Assembly: GCF_036785885.1 (NCBI RefSeq)
Contig: NC_092323.1
Coordinates: 5,372,501-5,436,500, forward strand
Direction: 5' to 3'
DNA: 64,000 bases
From: Coffea arabica
Lineage: Eukaryota > Streptophyta > Magnoliopsida > Gentianales > Rubiaceae
Positions 12,777 to 24,383 of this stretch are shown piece after piece. The notes under the pieces were generated by a model, which saw nothing but the letters and a program-made list of their open reading frames with translations, ran no database searches and had not been told where the DNA came from. Numbering within the stretch: the first letter of the stretch is position 1; each line of letters opens with the position of its first letter. The position numbers were made by a program, and so were the translations under genes.

Positions 12777-14404
12777 GATTTCAGTTTCTATGAAATGACT
12801 GCAATTGGTTTTTGTATTTTCTTCTATAGTTTTTTTTGCTTTTATTTTTAAAGGGGTAAGAGGAACAAGTTTTACTTATGTCAAACATAGATGTGGCAAA
12901 AAGTCCCAATGAACACCCATACCCAAATTTTATTTGGGCAGGATGAGTATGCAAAATATGGAACTGGGTCTAATTGGGAATGTACCCACTAATATCCATT
13001 TAAAATATAGATCTAATTGGGATTTATGTGGAATTCCCATAGGTTTTTCTTTCTCCAAAGACTAAGAATATTGATTTTTCCATAAGCCAAAAACCACCCA
13101 ACAATTTTGAGGCATTTGATTAGCAAAGTTTGCTGTGTCCAAATTGAACTTAAAGTAAACTTACTTTCAAATCTCATGAAATTTAGTTTTCGAAAGCTAA
13201 ATCTAGAACGAAAAAAGATCAATTGACATAGGTTTTATTGCATGATTTTTTTTTTCACAATGCAAAGAATCAGAATTGATAAACCTCATCTTGACATGGA
13301 TTATACAAATATGTATAAGATCGTCTCCTCCAGAAAATATAGTCAGCATTAAGTCATAAGAAGTAGAGATTTGGATAGTTACAAAATTGAATCATTAAAC
13401 ATTTCAGGAGAAAACATGATTTTGATGGTGGAAAGTTTTACAAAGTTAAATGAACTAACTAAATGATACTGAAAAAAAAAAGTAATATTGAGGCATTTGA
13501 TTAGAGAAAAAGAGTTTAAAAATATAAAATGGGAATTTATTGAGTATTTAGGCGGTATTAAAATGGGTCTAACAAATTTTAGTTCCATCCATATTGGTCC
13601 CATGACTAATATCGAATTGCTTGGATATATCTCATATTTTGCAGTTTCAATGAAGTTCGGGTTCAAATCTTGCCCATTTGCCATTTATATAGTCAAACAT
13701 AAACGGGATTTATAAAAAATTAAACATACTTTTTAATCTAAAAAAAAAGATTTGCACTCCCAACCAAATATATGCTATTCCTAATTCCTATTGGAGGTCC
13801 CGATCCCGGTCTAGCCCTACCCTAGATCAAAAAGTTGATATCTATTAACATCCTTTCGGTGTATGATACATTCATAATAATCGTGTTTATAAGGAAAAAA
13901 TGCTTAAAGCTCCAAATATATGGGTTTTCTTTATTGAACGAAGAATTTTATACCAGGGCTTTGTTTGGCAAGCAAGTTTTTTAGCCAAATTTGTTTGTTT
14001 CAAGTTTTCTAATAACTTTAGTTATAGTAATCTCAAAAAATTTATCAAAATTTTTAAATTATACACTTTAAAATATTCAAAAAAAAATTCTACAACTTTT
14101 ACAGTAAGTTACAATAAAATTTTAGATAAACAATCAAAAAATTCACTTACTAAATTGGCCCGGATTTAGAAGCTGGTGGAAGTATTCAAATTACAAGTTA
14201 CGTGCTCGGTTGAGATTACCGAAAGAAAGCACGCTGTGTTCAACCACACTTACTGGAGATGATAATGCCTCAAAATTAATTTGCAAGCTGACCTTGGTAA
14301 ATTTGATGCAAATTGTTTAATGAACAAACATAGAACCATTGAGGGAACAAAACTTATTCTTAGCCCAATTTTGCTCCAAAACTCACTTCCATCTAAAGTT
14401 TTGC

Positions 14405-14525
14405 ATGGCGAAAAATTGTTACATTTTTCGTGAATATATTTTATAATCACCTTTTTGCCTCACATATATCAATTCGCTATAGTAATTTTTCTACAAAAAT
14501 ATATAAAAAAAATGCAATCCAAACA
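14405..14525 (+). repeat. short dispersed MITE-like repeat, copy 3
   Basis: Shares the core words TTTTTCGTGAATATATTTT, AATCACCTTTTTGCCTCACA and TGCAATCCAAACAC with copy 2, in the same orientation. The left terminus is degraded. Confidence 0.5.
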
Positions 14526-16254
14526 CAAAACTTATTTCATGTATACAACGATTTTTTTTTTCTATGTGATTTACTCCGTACATTACAGCTGCAATCGGAG
14601 TATGACACCACCATCATAAATTTCCTAAACGATTGGCAAGTCAAAACTAAACAAAAAATTTCCTAAATAGTTTCCTGGTAGTTTCTGATTCGAAGAAATT
14701 CTTTTTTTTTTTCTTCTTTTTCATCCAACGGAACTACGTACTAGCCAGACTGCATGGGGGGGGGGGGGGGGGCAGTGATAATACCTAAAACGGTGCGCTT
14801 TTGAATATTTGGCTGTGGTCTACTCGGCAGTTGATTCAACTCGAGTGAGGACAAGGGAATTTTCTTTTATTCCTCTACCTTTTGATTCCGACTAAACCCG
14901 AATTTACAGCCAAGATGCTGCAGTGCTGCAAGACAAATACACCGATTTCTTTATGTTTTTATTTTGTAGTACAGTATTATACAAAAATCCACCGCCTTTT
15001 GATTTCGTCTCATCTCTCTCTCTCTCTCTCACCAACTAGTTTGTCCACATAACTATTGAATTAAATCCATGTCCCACTCCGTTCGAGAATCAATCATCGC
15101 TGATCCCCTCCTAAGCTAAACAAAGAAACCCAACTCTAATCAAATCAATTATAATCAATCCCATTCACCAAAAAGAAAAAAAAAAAACAATTCCCTCTTT
15201 TTTCTGCCACGTGGATTTCCACTGTATCAACCTGGCCCGCTCTCAGTCCACCCTCACGATCTTTTTGAAATTTTTTATTCTCACTCGCAGCAACGCTTAA
15301 TCCGGTTCTATCTCAATTACGAGAAATTGCACTGTCAGTCCTTGACACTTGCAGAGCTTTCATCTGTCGCCGTTTACATCACACAATTTCACACTGGTCC
15401 TGCTGATTTTCACTTATATGTAGGCACTCCTTTTATATATACACTAAAAAAAAAAAACCTTCTCACCCCTCTCCGCACGCCTCCCACCTCCAACCAATTG
15501 CTAAATACACGGATTCGAATCTTGAACCTAGAGAGACGCCTCTAAAAGTACTGTTATAATCACTAAATAGACTTTAATAATTATCATATTAGTACCATGT
15601 GCGCTAATTAATCAAGAAGAAAAACAATCTTAAAAAAGATTCAGACTACTACTTACGATTATTGAATGAATACTTAGTATGAATTGGCAACAAATATTTT
15701 CAAACCGGATGTAATAATAAACACATTAAATATTTTGGCAACTTAGTATCCGGTGTGAGATTGTATATTAAAAAAAAAGTAGTTGAATTAAAGATTTGGG
15801 AAGAGATTTTGTATTATACACGGACGCATTACAATTGATTGTGTGCCATGTTGAGTGCCATGAGGGACCTTAGAAGATTGCATTGTATATCTGAGACACT
15901 GCTGATGCAATTTCCCAAAAACTATTAAATTTTATTTTCCGACAAAAGTGTAACATCGTCGATCGTGGTTTCTTTTTTATCAACTTCTGCTCTGAACCCG
16001 CTCGCAGATCTCTCTTTTTTCTCGCTCTATCAGCAGTCTGCAGCAGAGACAAAGTTCAAAGCTTTCCCCCTCCAAAACCCCAATAAGTAAGGAAAAAAGA
16101 AATTATAGCTTCAATTCAATCTTGAACTGGCAATGGTTTCAGTTCTGAGCTAAGGATTTTTCGTTCTAGATAGGGTTGTGTTTGGGGAGGGAGGGAGCTC
16201 AGGTGGTAATAAATTCCAAATAACGAAGAGGAAAGAGCACCTGAAGTCCTGAAC

Positions 16255-19200
16255 ATGGGTATTTGCACTTCCAAACCCTCCCCGGAACCCAATCTTCATC
16301 AAGATTCCAAGCAAAACCCTATTCCAACCAAGGATAAAAATAACCCAGCCCAGGTCAAGGATAATGGTGGAAACTCCAGCAATCAGCAAGAAAGCAAGAA
16401 ATCAGATGCGGAATCCGCTAAAAAATCTCCGCTTTTCCCCTTTTACAGCCCTAGTCCAGCGCATTATTTGTTCTCCAAGAAGTCTCCGGCGAGATCTTCC
16501 GCGAATTCCACGCCCAGGAGGTTTTTTAAGCGACCGTTCCCGCCTCCGTCTCCGGCGAAGCACATTAAGGCGGTGTTAGCTAAGAGGCACGGGTCTGTGA
16601 AGCCGAACGAGGCGTCGATACCGGAGGGGAATGAATCCGATACGGTGGCGGCTCTGGATAAAAGCTTTGGATTTTCTAAGCATTTTGGAAATAAGTATGA
16701 GCTGGGAGAAGAAGTGGGAAGAGGGCATTTTGGGTATACTTGTAAAGCTAAGTTCAAGAAAGGGGAGCTTAAGGGGCAAGAAGTTGCCGTTAAGGTCATC
16801 CCAAAAGTCAAGGTTTGGCATTTTTCAGAGTTTTAATTCTACTTTGCTGACACTTCAGCATTTTTTTTGTAGCTATTTTCTGAAAGTTCCTATTTTCTCT
16901 TTTGGTGTGATCTATGTGAGTTGAGTAGTGGTAATCCGCATTGATTTATTGATTGATCGTTATTGAAGTTTCAGAGATCAGATCTGTGAAAAGGAAATTA
17001 GAGGAAGCAGTAAAAGATCATGTTTGGGAGTGGAATTTGCCCTTTCTATAGATGTTTTTGTCCAGTTGTGATGTTTAAGTAGTATACTGGGTTTTAGCTG
17101 GAAAGATGGTAGCGTTGATTTTTCTATTCTTCTAGCTTTAGTCTATGGGAGGTTTTACACGTTTGACCTTATTTTCCATGTTTTTCTCCTAGTACATGTG
17201 ATTTTCAATAAGCATATAGGAAGATTTTTTGTCCTCTCTCTGCTATTCCTTTTTCATGAATAGTAATATTGGAGCAGAGAGTTTCCATGATCATGTTTGT
17301 ATCACCGATGCTTGCACTAATCTTCTGGCTGGCCTTTAACATTAAATTGGACTTCAGATAGATTCCATGGATGGCTGCTTGTTGGTTATTGTGCGTTAAG
17401 AAGACTTGAGATTCCATATATTACACAAGGAATTAGTAGTCTTATATGATGTCAGGATAATTAGCTTCTGTAGTTATTAGTACTTGTTTTGGGAGGACGC
17501 TCCCGCTATGTGGATGAATTCTAATGCTCTTCCACATTGTGCATTTTTCATTGTTCATGTGTCTGCGATCTGATACTTATCCCTAAAAGAAATGTTCTTT
17601 TCAATCTGATGGGACATATGGATAGTCTTTTTTTGTTGCTCTATTTTTCCAGTATGTTGCTTTTCATTAGATTTCTATATTTTATTGCTCTAGGACCATG
17701 TATTATGCTTTTGAATGTGTTTGTTTTCATGCATTTCCTGTGAAGTTTGGTTATTGAAATTTCTTTTACAGCAAGTATTTCTTTTCTTTCTCTTGAACCA
17801 GATGACCACTGCCATAGCCATTGAAGATGTAAGAAGGGAGGTAAAGATATTGAGAGCCTTAACAGGACATAGCAATCTCGTACAATTTTATGATGCATAT
17901 GAAGACCATGACAACGTCTTCATTGTAATGGAGTAAGATCTGATAACTTGATTTGAGGCCCATCGTATTTCTTTACCTATGTGTCTGTGTATGTATTACT
18001 CAGAGTTTCTTTGCCTATGTATCTGTGTATGTATCAACTAAGAGACTTTTGGATCAAATTGCTTTAGCAGTAAATTTACAGTTTTGCACATGTTATGACT
18101 TATGTGGCTTCATCATGTTTTGTTTCTTGCCTGTTGTCGTTTTAATACACAGAGACATGTGCATTCATTCCATTGTATCTGAACGTTTTGACAATTCTAA
18201 AATTAGTTATCATGCTTTTTGAAGGCTTTGTGAAGGAGGGGAGCTTTTGGATAGAATACTTTCGAGGTAATTCACTTGTTTTAGTGTAATTAAATACCTG
18301 GTGAACTTTAGTGCCGTTGAGTTTCTGATGGTGTTTAGGAAAGATATTGTAGAATGGAACTCTGTGATAAAAGGAGCTCTTTTGTTCTGCAGGGGTGGGA
18401 AATATGCAGAAGATGATGCAAAGGCTGTGATGGTACAGATTCTAAATGTTGTTGCTTTTTGTCATCTGCAGGGTGTGGTGCACCGGGATCTTAAACCTGA
18501 GGTGGGAGATCTTTTGATTTTAAACTGCTTATACTTTTAATTCTCTCTTGAATCACAACATTTTGTTTCTTTCTGCCACTCTCCCTGCCTATTAGCTTGA
18601 TAGTCCCCCTTCCCAAGAAGACTAAACTGGTTGTGAACTTTTGTAACTGAATTTTTTGTTCATCAACGTACACTTTTACAGAAGTGAAATGTCAAGATGA
18701 CATGTTAGTTCTCGGGGATACAATATATTCATGCTTGTCAAAGAAGATATGCCACTTCATGTTTATTTTCCTACCTGCCCTATGTTGTTGCTGTGCTACA
18801 TTCTTGTCTAACTGTGGCTTATTGCTGGAGCAGAACTTCTTGTTCACTTCTAAGGATGAGAATTCACAACTTAAAGCTATTGATTTTGGATTATCAGATT
18901 TCGTCAAGCCAGGTTTTTTCTCTGTCCCTAGTCTTCTTAATGGTTAATATCTGTATCCTCCTTTTGGTAGTTCTGGAAAATTAACTATCCAACTGAATGA
19001 AATAATTGCTTCTCAGATGAAAGGCTTAATGACATTGTTGGTAGTGCATACTATGTTGCTCCTGAAGTTCTGCACAGATCATATAGCACAGAGGCTGATG
19101 TGTGGAGTATTGGAGTTATAGCATATATTCTTCTGTGTGGCAGCCGTCCTTTTTGGGCTCGAACTGAGTCAGGGATCTTTAGGACAGTTCTAAAGGCTGA

Positions 19201-20727
19201 TCCAAGTTTTGAAGAACAACCTTGGCCTGCTCTGTCTTCGGAAGCAAAAGACTTTGTTAAACGTTTGTTAAATAAGGATCCCCGTAAAAGAATGACTGCA
19301 GCACAAGCCTTAAGTGAGCTTCCTATTATGTGTCGAAGATAAAATGTCACTTTTTTAAATCTTCTTTTCATGTTTAAAGTCTTCTTGAAATTTTTGGCTT
19401 CAGGTCATCCATGGATTAAACATGGTAATAATGTAAAGGTACCGCTGGACATTTTAATCTTCAAACTCATGAAGGCTTACATGCGGTCTTCTGCACTTCG
19501 TAAAGCTGCCTTGCGGGTATGTATTTGCAAATTGTTTATCTCATATTCTAATTTCCTAAAAATGTTGGTATTTCCCTTTTTTTTTGGGCATATCTTTTCC
19601 TGTTCTTTGAGGAAAAATAAACTGGGTTGAGTCCTCCTAAACTGTGTATCTTTTGTTTGATGCCACACCTGTATCAATGATAGTTAGGTTGCTGTTTGAC
19701 TTGTGGCCCTTTCATTTGTAAAGAGCAATTGCCTTTGGTATCCCTAGTTTATTGGTGTTGTTTACCTCACCCTTCATTTCAAAACAAGTGTTACTTTGAT
19801 GCATCGATTATTGAAATGAAAGCTCCATTATGGCAGCTAGTAGGTGTTTGGGAATGTCACTTGAAAAGCTCTCCTGGTCTCGTTCTTCTTTTGGTTCCTT
19901 GACTTTTGTGCTCTAACTTTGGCAGGCTTTATCTAAGACATTAACCGTAGATGAGCTATATTATTTGAAAGAGCAATTTGCACTGCTGGAGCCAAGCAAG
20001 AATGGCACCATAAGCTTGGAAAATATTAAAGCGGTTAGTTTATCTGCAAAATGTTTTGTTTCTGTTTTCTTACTGAATTTTAGGATTTTATAACTTCTCT
20101 TAATCTTGACTCTATATTCGTATCGTGCCAGGTCTTGATGAAAAATGCAACCGAAGCTATGAAGGAGTCTCGTATCCATGATTTTCTGGGTTCAGTACGT
20201 AAAATTATGAAACGACGGAATTTCTTGTTGTATGAAATTTCTTCTGCTTAACTAATTTGCATTCTATCCTTCAGCTTAATGCACTGCAGTACAGAAGGAT
20301 GGATTTTGAGGAGTTCTGTGCAGCTGTATTAAGCGTCCATCAGCTTGAGGCACTTGATAGATGGGAGCAGCATGCTCGCTGTGCGTATGAACTTTTTGAG
20401 AAGGATGGAAACAGGGCCATTATGATTGAGGAATTGGCTTCGGTAATTACACTTTTCCATTGTTCGATTTGAATTGACTTTTCATCGAATTGCTTCTCGC
20501 GATCCGAAAGTGTGTTTTCTCAGAGCGGATAAATTTTGGTAGCATTACAAGCGCTGCAGTGTAATGATTTCAAATCCTTGTTCCAGGAACTTGGCCTCAG
20601 CCCTTCTGTGCCCGTTCATGCTGTTCTCCATGATTGGATCAGGCACACTGATGGAAAGCTCAGTTTTCTGGGATTTGTAAAATTGTTGCATGGTGTGTCT
20701 AGCCGCTCTCTTCCTAAAGTTCAATGA
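16255..20727 (+). CDS. CDPK-related protein kinase (CRK)
   Basis: Eleven exons: 16255-16812, 17802-17932, 18225-18266, 18393-18501, 18834-18912, 19017-19313, 19404-19516, 19926-20033, 20132-20194, 20275-20442 and 20587-20727. All are GT-AG and in phase, giving 602 residues, the normal CRK length. The start MGICTSK has Gly2 for N-myristoylation and Cys4 for palmitoylation, suggesting membrane anchoring. A basic, Ser/Pro-rich N-terminal region of ~145 residues precedes the Ser/Thr kinase domain: Gly loop GRGHFG, catalytic Lys in [12 protein letters not shown] at 274-280, DFG at about 297 and APEV at about 322. The C-terminal third resembles the CDPK junction and EF-hand region, but no loop keeps a full set of calcium-binding acidic residues, as is usual for CRKs. 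Members phosphorylate targets in stress and hormone signalling, often with calmodulin. Looks intact. Confidence 0.93.
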
Positions 20728-21539
20728 CAGTCGTAGGAGGTGCCCTCGTGCACCTAATGGCTAATGACTGCACATTTGGGGATCTTTTGGCAAATCAAGG
20801 AGCTCATAATTGGTGATTGAGATCATTTTGCACACCATCATTTGCTGCAACAAAGATTGGACTTTGGGATTGGTATTTAGGTCGTGGCAGAGGCTTGGTC
20901 GTGTCCATTATATTTTTTTAGAGGATCAGAACTGTCATTACTGATTACCGTGCGGTGAACATGTGATTAGGTTTGCCACTGTAAAGCTGTAGTTAATTTC
21001 ATACTTAACGTTTTAGATTAGAATATTTTTCAGTTGGTTCTGGACGCAACCTCTTTTACTAACACATAGTTACGCCTTGACATGTTGGATTGCCCTGTAT
21101 CTTCCCTTGCTCTGCATTTTTTTCTAATCAAGAATTTCTTTTGAACTTTTGCCGTTTACCTTCATCTTTCGTTTCTTAATACTAATAATAATACTCTCAA
21201 TGATGGTTTGTAATATCAAATTTGATGCACGTTACATATTCTTCTATTGAAAGCGAAACTTGATGTGAAATTGAACCCTCGAGTCTTCAGCTTCTTCCCG
21301 TCCTAGAGAATGCTTTTGGTTAACTTTCAACCCGCAAAGGAAGAAGATACGAGGTGGAAATTGTGTCCATAGAGAGTATTTTATCATAGAATTTCTATGG
21401 TGGAAGCTCTTTCTCCGGCGTCCTATATTTCATATTATAGGATGACCAAAACACCTACCACTCGTGACACCCCCCCCCCCCGGGGGGAAGGGTGGCTCCT
21501 ACTTTTGGGGATTAGACTCGTAACCCAGTATGACCGGAT

Positions 21540-21645
21540 ATTAGATTATTTGGAATAATTTTAAAAATATTATATTATATGTGATGTATATGAGATAAAA
21601 AAATGATTAAAAAAATATGTTGATGATTTAAGTAAATAAAAATTT
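21540..21645 (-). repeat. short dispersed MITE-like repeat, inverted copy 4
   Basis: On the minus strand it matches copies 1-3 in the core: on the plus strand it reads ATGTGATGTATATGAGATAAA followed by ATGATTAAAAAAATATG, the complement of the shared AATCA...CTCACATA block. Ends are degraded. Confidence 0.4.
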
Positions 21646-21726
21646 GCAAATAAATAACAACCAAAATGTGGCTTCATGACCAACCAAATGAGCACCTATG
21701 TAAATATATCTTGGTTGAGGATTACT

Positions 21727-21897
21727 AGTATGTTTGGGTAGAAAATTATTTGAAATAATTATTATAATATTTTTTTTTATGTGATATATGTGAAATAAAA
21801 AATGATTGAAAAAATAAGAGAGTTATTAAAAAATATATTTATAATGCAAACAAATGATATTTAGAAAAAATTTTCTATCCAAAGATGTGAGATTATT
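21727..21897 (-). repeat. short dispersed MITE-like repeat, inverted copy 5
   Basis: The left end GTTTGGGTAGAAAATTATTT and right end AAAATTTTCTATCCAAA form imperfect terminal inverted repeats. The core carries GTGAAATAAAAAATGATTG, matching copy 4. This copy best shows the complete structure of the family (about 170 bp). Confidence 0.5.
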
Positions 21898-22665
21898 TGT
21901 TTTTGACTGCAGCTTCTCTCCATCTCCTGCACGACTTTACCATTTTATTTTATTTTTTTTAGTTACAAAGGAGAGCTAAGCAGCTCAATGCATAGATACT
22001 AAACGAGGGGTAGTATGATATCCAAGTTCATCCATCTCCTGACTATGTCGGGTGGACTCAGTAAGCAATATATCATTGGCTCCTTGTTGAGGCTGTCTTT
22101 AGCTAAGCAATCCGCACTGTTTGTTTCCTTATCCTTACCGCCCATTCCTTGCGTCTCCACCATTCAATTTGTTTCAGCAGATTGGAGTGAGGGCTAAATT
22201 CAGGTGGTTTCTTCACTTTACCATTTTGCATTTGCCCGCTGTGTTCCTTTTCTTTTTAATTCTTTCAGTAGGCTCGAGCGTTGAGCAATTCGGTCTATAC
22301 ATGTTTTAGTAAGGTGCTAGAATATCTTTACTTTTGAGAAAATTGGGACAAGAATAACAACCCCTTGATTGTGTTAATTTCTTTTTCGCCTCTAACCAAC
22401 TGGTGACATTTATCCAAATCAAAAAATAGAAAAGTTTGTGACCCAGAATTTGAAGATATTCACGTGCACAAATGGATATAGCAAGCTGATTGATTGAACA
22501 AATTGCCGTAGAAGAATACCACTGTAGTATATATATATATGTGTGCGCGTGAGAGAGATCTCCCTCCGTCTCATAAAATTCATTATCTGTTACTCGAAAG
22601 AATGTGTAATTTATGTATAATAATATTAATAAAAAAGATTATTTTTACTTCTTTTTATATCCTAA

Positions 22666-23551
22666 GGGCAGCTCCAATGGGGGTGTAATGGGGAGCCATT
22701 ACACCGCTCCATGACACGGCTCCCCATTGGAGCCGTGTCATGGAGATTACACGCATCACATGTATGATGCGTATAATCCATTGAATGTGGGTCCTATGGC
22801 AACGGTAAAATTCCAGCACAAAGCACATTTAACATTTTCAACGGTTATATCCAACGGCACTATTTTTAGAATTCTATATAAACACACAACACTTTTTGCT
22901 AAAACATATCCCAATATTCTACTCTATTATTTCTTTTATTCTCTCACACACTTCTACTCTCTCACTCATTTAATTCATTTTTTGTGATTATGGATGAAAA
23001 TTGGAGTAGTTTTACAAATATGTTAAATGCTCCAAATATAGAAAATTCAGCATCCTCACAAAATCAAAACCCCCAAAATATTATGTTATGGAGTTCAACT
23101 AATTACATTCCGAATTATTAATTAAGTATGGATTATTATGATATCTTCGCATTTGAAGTATCAAATATTTGTTTAATTTCCTACATAATTATTTTTAAAA
23201 AAATAACAATATATTATTTTTGAAACATAGAAAAAGATATATTATTCAAACTTAAAAATTAATAATATCATTTTTAGAAAATAAAAAAATTCAAAATGTA
23301 CAAAATTTAACGAAAGTTAGTACTTTATTTTTTAAAAATAACAAAATTACTTTTAAAAATTACTTTATTTATTTATGGGATATGAGTTATGCATTATTAA
23401 AATAAATATTTGATTAATTGTGGACCCATGCTATTACACCTTGTGGAGTGTAATCCATTGTGAGTGAAAGTGTAATAAAAGAGGAGAAAGTGGAATGCTG
23501 ACGTGGCATGTGGATTACACTCCACAAAGTGTAATAGCATTGTGGATGCTC
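22666..23551. mobile_element. Harbinger-like non-autonomous element with ORF1 start remnant
   Basis: The left end GGGCAGCTCCAATGG and the right end, read inward GAGCATCCACAATGC, are similar but diverged inverted termini. The bases just outside the left end are TAA, the typical PIF/Harbinger target; no matching TAA is visible on the right. Near 22878 is TATATAAA. At 22990 a short frame of 43 codons starts MDENWSSFTNMLNAP and stops, resembling the start of the Myb/NAM-like first ORF of Harbinger elements. A deletion derivative is likely. Confidence 0.5.
22682..22744. repeat. two adjacent perfect hairpins
   Basis: GGTGTAATGG (22682-22691) pairs with CCATTACACC (22696-22705). Immediately after, a 16-bp arm beginning TCCATGACACGG (22708-22723) pairs perfectly with 22729-22744 across a 5-base loop. 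They lie at the left end of the Harbinger-like element. Confidence 0.85.
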
Positions 23552-24230
23552 GGTGAAAGGCCATCTTTTATTCAATGTATTGATAATTGTGGAGAATAAG
23601 TGATGGATTACATGAAAAGTAAAGATTAAATTTCATTAAAAAGTGGAGTGACTTCACTAAGATAAAAATTAGTTTGAAACAAAAAAAAAAAAGGCAAATT
23701 TTTCGAGACGAAGGAATATAATTTGTGAACGGTCGCTGGGCGCAATATCGACCTTTGACTTTGAGGAGCATCAAACGTGGGACTGTGATTCCTGTCCATC
23801 AGGATGACGCCTTGTGTGTACTAAATTGGAACACGCAGCCGCCTTTTGTCCATGCAAACCCCATCCCACACCAAACGTGTTGTGGGGCATTTACAAATGG
23901 GTCCTCCTGTGTCTGAACTCTGAATGGCTACTTGCGAGTAATTGAGTATAAATAGATTTAAGTAGCGTGTCAAGTGGTAGTATTGTGATGAAAAAAATTA
24001 GCAAAAAGACTATTTTGTCCTTAATTGGTGGGAAATGCAACTTGTGAGGCTTGTGATCCAAGTATAGCTTCCAAAAACAGTAATGCACGACAAGTAAAGG
24101 GTACAGAAATGAGAGAGAGGGGGAGGGAAGATATTTATATTTGAGACAAAGACATTTCAGCCCGAAAAGTGAAATGAAAACGATTGAACGATCATACGAA
24201 TTTATAATTATGTAATTACATTAAAAATAA

Positions 24231-24383
24231 GAATTAATCTTGTATATGCTGACAATTTTATACATTATTATGATTAGATATATGATACACAAGTAAAATA
24301 TGAATTTGAAATTTAAATTCAAATAAATTGTCACGATCTAATGATAATTTATATGCATTGTCAGTATATAAAAAAATTAATTC
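24231..24383. mobile_element. MULE-type MITE with 9-bp target duplication
   Basis: Starts GAATTAATCTTGTATATGCT and ends with the near-complement ...TATATAAAAAAATTAATTC; the inverted arms are about 48 bp with a few mismatches. It is flanked by perfect TAAAAATAA repeats (24222-24230 and 24384-24392). A 9-bp duplication is the signature of Mutator-like elements. There is no coding capacity in 153 bp. Confidence 0.75.

Larger units (their letters stand above)
9901..16254. other. 6.3 kb gene-poor spacer
   Basis: AT-rich sequence without a supported gene. It holds two copies of the short dispersed repeat (12640-12776, 14405-14525), a G-run near 14756-14772, a CT microsatellite near 15014-15033 and many poly-A/T runs. 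A tRNA-like word series around 11925-11990 hints at a decayed SINE. The stretch 12890-13830 carries a 16-bp word, TGAGGCATTTGATTAG, twice and may be an unresolved transposon. The 5' UTR of the kinase gene probably lies within the last 200 bp. Confidence 0.55.
22560..23716. mobile_element. Stowaway-like MITE, interrupted
   Basis: The left end CTCCCTCCGTCTCATAAAAT and right end ATTTTTCGAGACGAAGGA are inverted and resemble the CTCCCTCCGTCCC terminus of Stowaway (Tc1/mariner) MITEs. The two halves are separated by a Harbinger-like element at about 22666-23551. Without it the element would be about 270 bp, a normal Stowaway size. The TA target duplication is not clear, so the ends are approximate. 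Confidence 0.5.

Noticed and set aside
13379-13715. Overlapping ORFs of 101 and 75 codons on opposite strands
   Set aside because: AT-rich frames rich in Asn, Ile, Phe and Lys, without motifs. Probably degraded transposon DNA.
14756-14772. G-run as a candidate G-quadruplex
   Set aside because: A plain mononucleotide run in a spacer with no regulated gene near. Assembly length is also unreliable at such runs.
15870-16052. 60-codon minus-strand ORF before the kinase gene
   Set aside because: Lies in the probable promoter and 5' UTR of the kinase gene, with no family resemblance.
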